A stretch of DNA of 64,000 bases. Source: Stomorhina lunata. Its lineage: Eukaryota; Arthropoda; Insecta; Diptera; Rhiniidae. The DNA is taken from the NCBI GenBank assembly GCA_933228675.1, contig OW121742.1:13373975-13437974 (forward strand), written 5' to 3'. Made by a program: the position numbers and the translations under genes. The notes beneath the pieces are model-generated. The model was not told the DNA's origin, ran no database searches, and saw nothing but the letters and a program-made list of their open reading frames with translations. Positions within the stretch are counted from its first letter, which is position 1, and each line of letters begins with the position of its first letter. Shown here in pieces: positions 59,337 through 64,000 of this stretch.

Positions 59337-61374
59337 TTAATTTTTATTTTCAGTAAAATAATCAGTACAATCTATTATATCAAGAACCTCTTCCAGGTGT
59401 TCGTTTTCAGAAGTTTTTGTATAACTGCTCCACCATTTCTTTCTTATCGTTGATAGAGCAGGATCAGAAGACAACAAGAGATAATTTATTAGATCCTGAT
59501 TTTGCGATTTTCTTGAGCATTTTCTGGTATTAAATAGTTGGATATACTTGAAATCTGAATTCCGCGCTTCCTGGGCCTCTTCTGTCAGTTCACCAAGTGG
59601 GAGAAGATTTGATTCAATTATTTCACGACCATGTTGAAGGACTTTATGAACTGTTGGTGTAATTTCTTTCCAGTGATACAAATGTCGTATACGAGTTAAC
59701 GCGTTGAGGGCATAGCAATGAAATTTTTCAGCATTTATTTGATATTTGCTATTTATTGCCGATAATATTACGTAACATTTACGAAGAACTTCCTCATCAA
59801 TTCCAGTAATCTTTGAAGTTGTTTCATAATTTTCAAAGAATCGCCTGGCCGTATTACCATCGTTTGTACTGCCATATCCTACAAGTGGTTTGTCTATGTT
59901 TAGACCCGTCATAGTTTTGAATTCTTCCTGAATCCTTTTTTTTTTCACTGGATCTCATTTCAATCAGTTCCTTATTATTTCTCACGGATTTTAGCTGATT
60001 ATCAGGTATATTCCTATATTTCAGATCATATGCTATATGTAGCATAAATTCTAAAAATCGGATACGTGCATGTAGGGGCGATATACCAAATTCCAGAACC
60101 TCTTGATTAATTGCAGTACTAGCTGATGCATCTTCTGAAGTTTGTAGAAATTCCGATTTCTTCTTTCCGCATAATGAGCATTTCCAAGTTGAATGGGTTT
60201 CCGTTATAGCGTTGCTTACTTTTCCATCTATCATTGTCAATTGAAGCTCAAAATTTACATTAATCAAATATCCATGTATGTCTATGCAGACTGGACTCAA
60301 ATTGTCTATTGAATATTTGATATCATCAACCCAATTTTTTGTGCTTGCTGCATTTTCTTTTAAATATTCGAATCTGATCGGTCTGCAAAATGCCTTTGAT
60401 CCTGGAGATGTGTTAACCCACACATATTCAGTACGCTCTTTTGATGTGGATGGTTCAGAACGATTCTTTCTTAATCTTAGTGGTACTAGGGATGCCATAA
60501 AAACGCTTCTGTAGTCATTTGTGTTCTGATGAGATGTTGATTGTTTGTATTCCGGTAATCCAGATAAACCGTCACATCCCCATTTACATATTAAAGTTAA
60601 GTCCTTGTTGTCAAGTTTCTTGGCTTCTTCTTCAGACAATGTAGTAGATATCAGCCTTGATGCCGTATTTTCAAATAATTTTGATAAATCCACAGATGCA
60701 CTTTCGTCTCCTATCACGTTTGTTGGTATTAAGTTTTTTTTGGTTTTTAATAACGCATTATATCCTGGTAAAATTGAGTGTCCTTTGTCTCGTAATGCCT
60801 TACAGAGTTTAATATATTTATTTTTACTCAATTTCAACTCGAGCATAAGAGCAAGTGCTTCTTCCTCCGAAAATTCTGATTGAGAAGAAGGAGTTGGTAT
60901 ACTCTTAATAATTCGCTTAAGACGTTTAGGAGAAGCCTCTGGGAGAATATCTGCTATTTGTTTAGCTTCAGCTGGTTGATTATTTCGTTTGAGCACTTCC
61001 TTAAAGGAATCTTTGATTTCAGTATCCGAATGAGTAGAAAGAACTTCGGATAATCGCATCTTTTTAGATCTTTCTCCGAGATCATCATAGTTTTTTAGAG
61101 GGGCTCCAGCACCAGAAGTTTTAAGCTCAATTGAGTCCTTCAGCCAGTCTTTAAATTTAGATTCAAATCTTTTTAAACAGTAATTAACCGACTTAATTTT
61201 AAGTTCAAATAACTTTACAAATTTTACGACTTTGTCTTCCTCACTATTGAGAATCATGGAGTTAGTTTGACTTTTAGCATATCGCATGATTATTTTAATT
61301 TTTTCTGCTCTCGAACTGCTTGGTTGTTCAAAAAGAATATCGCACAACACTTTAAATTCCAATGTTATAGCCAT
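59337..61374 (-). pseudogene. Transib/RAG1-like DDE transposase, single frameshift
   Basis: Two overlapping frames form one protein of about 680 residues. The first (from the ATG at 61374) ends in a wrong-frame tail ...RIWQYKRW at 59854. The second resumes the family sequence as KKRIQEEFKTMTGL and runs to 59337. The break is an A10 run (59936-59945, T on the top strand) that is one base too long. RAG1-like landmarks in the first part are CDG with Asp 268 (compare RAG1 Asp600), FCRPI at 329-333, MIDGK at 381-385, a CSLC zinc pair at 399-402 and PLHARIR at 433-439. In the second part they are GYGSTNDGNTARRFF and LPLGELTEEAQEARN with the candidate third acidic residue. The place matching RAG1 Asp708 (LHCD) reads LHAR; Asp 383 is an alternative. 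The role is cut-and-paste transposition in the nucleus. The protein family is assigned from remembered motifs. Confidence 0.8.
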
Positions 61375-61984
61375 GATGTTTTAACTGTTAATAGCAGTTA
61401 CATTTAAAACTTTCTTTTTTATATTAAAAAAAAACATTTTTTATATATACCTGTATCCAAAGAATAATAAAGAAATCAATGAATTAATGTATTTTTTACC
61501 TCTAAAAATAGGTGCATATATAACTCAACCAATATGTGCGTCTCGTAAAACCTACCTGTATGGAGGTGAGTAACCATATCCTTTCTGACCATTATGAAAA
61601 ACCCAAGTTGTAACAATTTTTACCTATTGCATTAACTTTCACATTAAAAAACATTTTATAACCTTAACATAATTTTGCAATTTTTTCAAATACACCAATT
61701 TTAAATACCGGAAAAATGCCTTTAAATCTTATTTTAAATAAATTGTCACACTGTTACTATAAAAGTACTCTTCTAATTAAACTTTTGCTACAAATTATGG
61801 ATATATTACCTTTACACTGTTATCAAAATCGGTGCCTTACTCGTACTTACTTATTTAGAATCTTTTACTAAAATTTTATTTTTTAGCTTGGAACAAAAGG
61901 CAAAATCGAATAAAATTTTTTTAAGTCATTCTTATAATGTTTTCTTAAAAAAAATAAAAAACTATTTATATCTTTTTGAAGAAA
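61375..61984 (-). promoter_or_regulatory. Probable transposase promoter region
   Basis: This is the unique DNA between the transposase ATG and the right inverted repeat. The minus strand has TATATAA at 61447-61441, about 67 bases upstream of the ATG, a plausible TATA box. No other element was recognised. Confidence 0.35.
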
Positions 61985-63346
61985 ATATTTGTTTATTAGC
62001 GAAGGATCATTGTCATCTTAAAAATAGTGAAATATTTGAGTATGATAATTAACTTTATATGCACAAATTCATCACTTATATTTAAATAAACAGTGTAAAA
62101 ATGCTACGGGGGCCAAAGTTTTCAGAGTTTTTTAAGACTCGGTATTAATGCTTTATATACATGTTTAGTATCATTAGATCGGGAAAGACTAGGAGATTAG
62201 CACTAAGTAAAAGTTTTTTTTAAGTGCGTTACTTTTTTTACACTTTGTATCGTAAAACAAAAAAAAATTGTTTTTCTGCTTTTTTAAGGAAAATATTTTT
62301 AATCTTTGATATTCTGTGGAAATGACATGGATAAAGATATTACAATGAAATTTTGTAGTAATGTAGACCAATAAGATGTAAAAGCAATAGACTAAAAAAA
62401 ATTCCCAATTTTAACTTAAAAATTCCCCAATTCCCAACTGGGGAAAAAGGTGTTTCAAAAAATGAGTTTTTTTACAAATATGGCAACACTGTCTCTATTT
62501 GCAGCGCGTTTCAGAAAAAACTTTTCTAATCAATAACAGATATATTGGAAAATATGAACATTATAATTTTTTTCAAATCGGTGCTTTGCCTTTTGAGAAA
62601 TTTTTGTTTAAACTAATTTTTTTTTTTACAAATTGCCATTTTTTGGAGAGGACATGTGCGAGGACCAAAAGTCCAATTAGCAAGAAATTTGTTTTATACG
62701 CATTCTCATTATGTTTTCTTTTAAAAACTTTAAAAATCTTTTTATGTTTCTTAAGAAAATATTTTTTTATTAGTGAAAAAATATAGCTATCTTTTGGGGA
62801 AAAACTAAAAAAAAAGCGAAATTTTTTGTAAGTTTCAACTTTGAATATTTTTAACTTTTAAACAAAAGAAGATTTCTATAACTAGCTTGCACAAAAATTA
62901 TTCAGAATTTTATTACAAATTTAAAGAATATTCTTAAAAAATTTTTGGTCCTCAGATGCGTCCACCAGATCAAAAAAAGCTTAAAAAAAGAGGTAAAAAA
63001 TCAACCTAAAAATTCCCTTTTACCCAAATATCTCGAAATCCAAAGGAGATAACCTACACATTTAAGCATATTTTTTGTAGATCTTCTCAAGGACAACTTA
63101 AGTTTAAAATTTCTTTTCAATCCATACATAAATGGATTTTTGGCGAATTTTTAAAAAAATCGAACACCCGAGGTGACCAACTTTGAAGGTCCATCAATCA
63201 CTCTCCCGACCCCTCATGGACCAGTGCTTTTAAAAACCAACTCAAATACTCCTTGACTACCACCATGTCAAATTTCATTCAAATATCTCCAGTCGTTCAA
63301 AAGTTACAGAATTATTTCCAAAAAAAAGCGTCCGTAAACCACTGTG
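61985..63346 (-). repeat. Transib long terminal inverted repeat, right arm
   Basis: This is the reverse complement of the left arm, ending in CACTGTG (63340-63346). Length differences against the left arm are confined to A or T runs, such as those near 62984 and 62617. Near-identity over about 1.3 kb implies recent insertion or ongoing conversion between arms. Confidence 0.92.
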
Positions 63347-63351
63347 CATAG
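63347..63351 (+). repeat. 5-bp target site duplication CATAG, right copy
   Basis: This matches 57807-57811 exactly and follows the CACTGTG end of the transposon. Confidence 0.85.
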
Positions 63352-64000
63352 GTGGAAAGGGTATTATAAGTTTGTGCTGATGTTTGTAACGCATAGAAAT
63401 ATTTGTCTTAGATCCACCTTTTAGTATACCAATATGCTTAGAATCACTTTCTGAGTCGATTTAGCGATGTCCGTCCGTCCGTCCGTCCGTCCGTCTGGCT
63501 GGCTGGACGGCTGGCTGGACCCCCATGTAAACCTTGTAATCAAACTACAGGTCGCAATTCTAAAGATAATTTGATGAAATTTGGCACAGATCATTTTTTT
63601 GATAATGGGACCATGGCTATTGAAATTGGTCAAAATCGGTCCATTATTTATGGTACCTCCCATAGGTCCCACTTCCCGGAATTGCTATATTGGCCACAAA
63701 TATCAATATTTTTTCATGAAATTTAAAACAAATACTGCTTATGTAAACTTAAATCACTGTACCAAATTTCGAAATCGGTCCACATTTGACCATAGCTCCC
63801 ATACAAATTCTTCTTTAAAAACGCACTAAATGAGACAAAAAATCACTAAAACGCTCGTAAATCTAAAGATAATGAAAATTTTGAGTCTATTATTTGCATA
63901 CATAATTTGTGTAACAACTGTAATCAATCTGCCAAATTTCGAGATAATCGGTCCACATATGACCCTAGCTCTCATATAAGTCCAAATGACGGAAACAGGT
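63347..64000 (+). repeat. Fly interspersed repeat, right part (continues past window)
   Basis: AAGTTTGTGCTGATGTTTGTAA, TGAGTCGATTTAGCGATG and a (GTCC)n/(GGCT)n run at about 63469-63520 are typical, from memory, of a repeat very common in fly genomes. Downstream, imperfect units of about 150 bases contain ATCGGTCCACATTTGACC and TAGCTCCCATA (near 63635, 63773 and 63950). Short frames on both strands have no domain. Its class is unknown to me. It is interrupted by the Transib element. Confidence 0.6.

Larger units (their letters stand above)
57812..63346 (-). mobile_element. Transib/RAG1-like DNA transposon with ~1.36-kb inverted repeats
   Basis: This 5,535-bp element starts with CACAGTGGTTTACGGACGC and ends with its reverse complement, flanked by a 5-bp CATAG duplication. 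CACAGTG equals the consensus heptamer of V(D)J recombination signals, and Transib termini are known to resemble it. The single gene, on the minus strand, encodes a transposase with RAG1-core-like motifs. Termini, target length and protein agree independently. The inverted repeats are far longer than the tens of bases I expect of Transib. No A-rich nonamer is clear at a 12- or 23-base spacing. The copy is probably inactive on its own because of a frameshift in the transposase. Confidence 0.88.

Noticed and set aside
63421..63672. 83-residue minus-strand frame in the interspersed repeat
   Set aside because: It reads through a (GTCC)n run and imperfect repeats. There is no domain and the repeat is non-coding as far as I can see.

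Overview
The window looks like intergenic or heterochromatic DNA from a higher fly (Diptera, probably a calyptrate). The evidence is an AT-rich background, a Jockey-type non-LTR retrotransposon, a Transib-type DNA transposon, a fly-type interspersed repeat carrying a (GTCC)n run, and many copies of a motif that matches my memory of the Su(Hw) insulator site. I find no host protein-coding gene, tRNA or rRNA. The only convincing coding sequences belong to the two transposons. Species and chromosome cannot be read from the sequence.

More than half of the window is short tandem repeat. There is a 19-bp array (about 1.7-4.1 kb) and a family of 31-bp arrays (5.9-7.3, 8.3-9.0, 15.0-16.3, 17.4-18.4 and 52.2-54.2 kb). 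The 31-bp units share the palindrome TTTTCTATAGAAAA (or a one-base variant) and carry a 16-17-bp spacer that differs by array. AT-rich 30- and 33-bp relatives lie at 20.4-25.9, 38.2-40.3 and 42.1-44.3 kb. A second 31-bp family, built from two inverted repeats, lies at 28.3-30.7 kb (reverse orientation), 31.9-36.9 kb and 56.1-57.8 kb. Two 12-bp arrays in opposite orientation lie at 45.9-47.2 and 49.4-51.0 kb, and a third small block of the 12-bp repeat sits inside the 52-54 kb array. A 2,734-bp segment (18.43-21.17 kb) is repeated head-to-tail almost without change.

Two intact insertions stand out. A 5.1-kb Jockey-clade LINE (9,161-14,294) has both ORFs open and a perfect 13-bp target duplication, so it is recent. 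A 5.5-kb Transib/RAG1-like transposon (57,812-63,346) ends in the RSS-like heptamer CACAGTG on both sides and has a CATAG 5-bp target duplication. It has unusually long inverted repeats (about 1.36 kb), and its transposase reading frame is broken at one A10 homopolymer. It is nested in a fly interspersed repeat.

The spacers between arrays from 5.9 to 41.5 kb hold 28 copies, in both orientations, of a roughly 15-bp motif close to TTGCATACTTTTAGG. I read these as candidate Su(Hw)-type insulator sites. The combination of dense candidate insulator sites with palindromic-core satellites is the most unusual property of the window.
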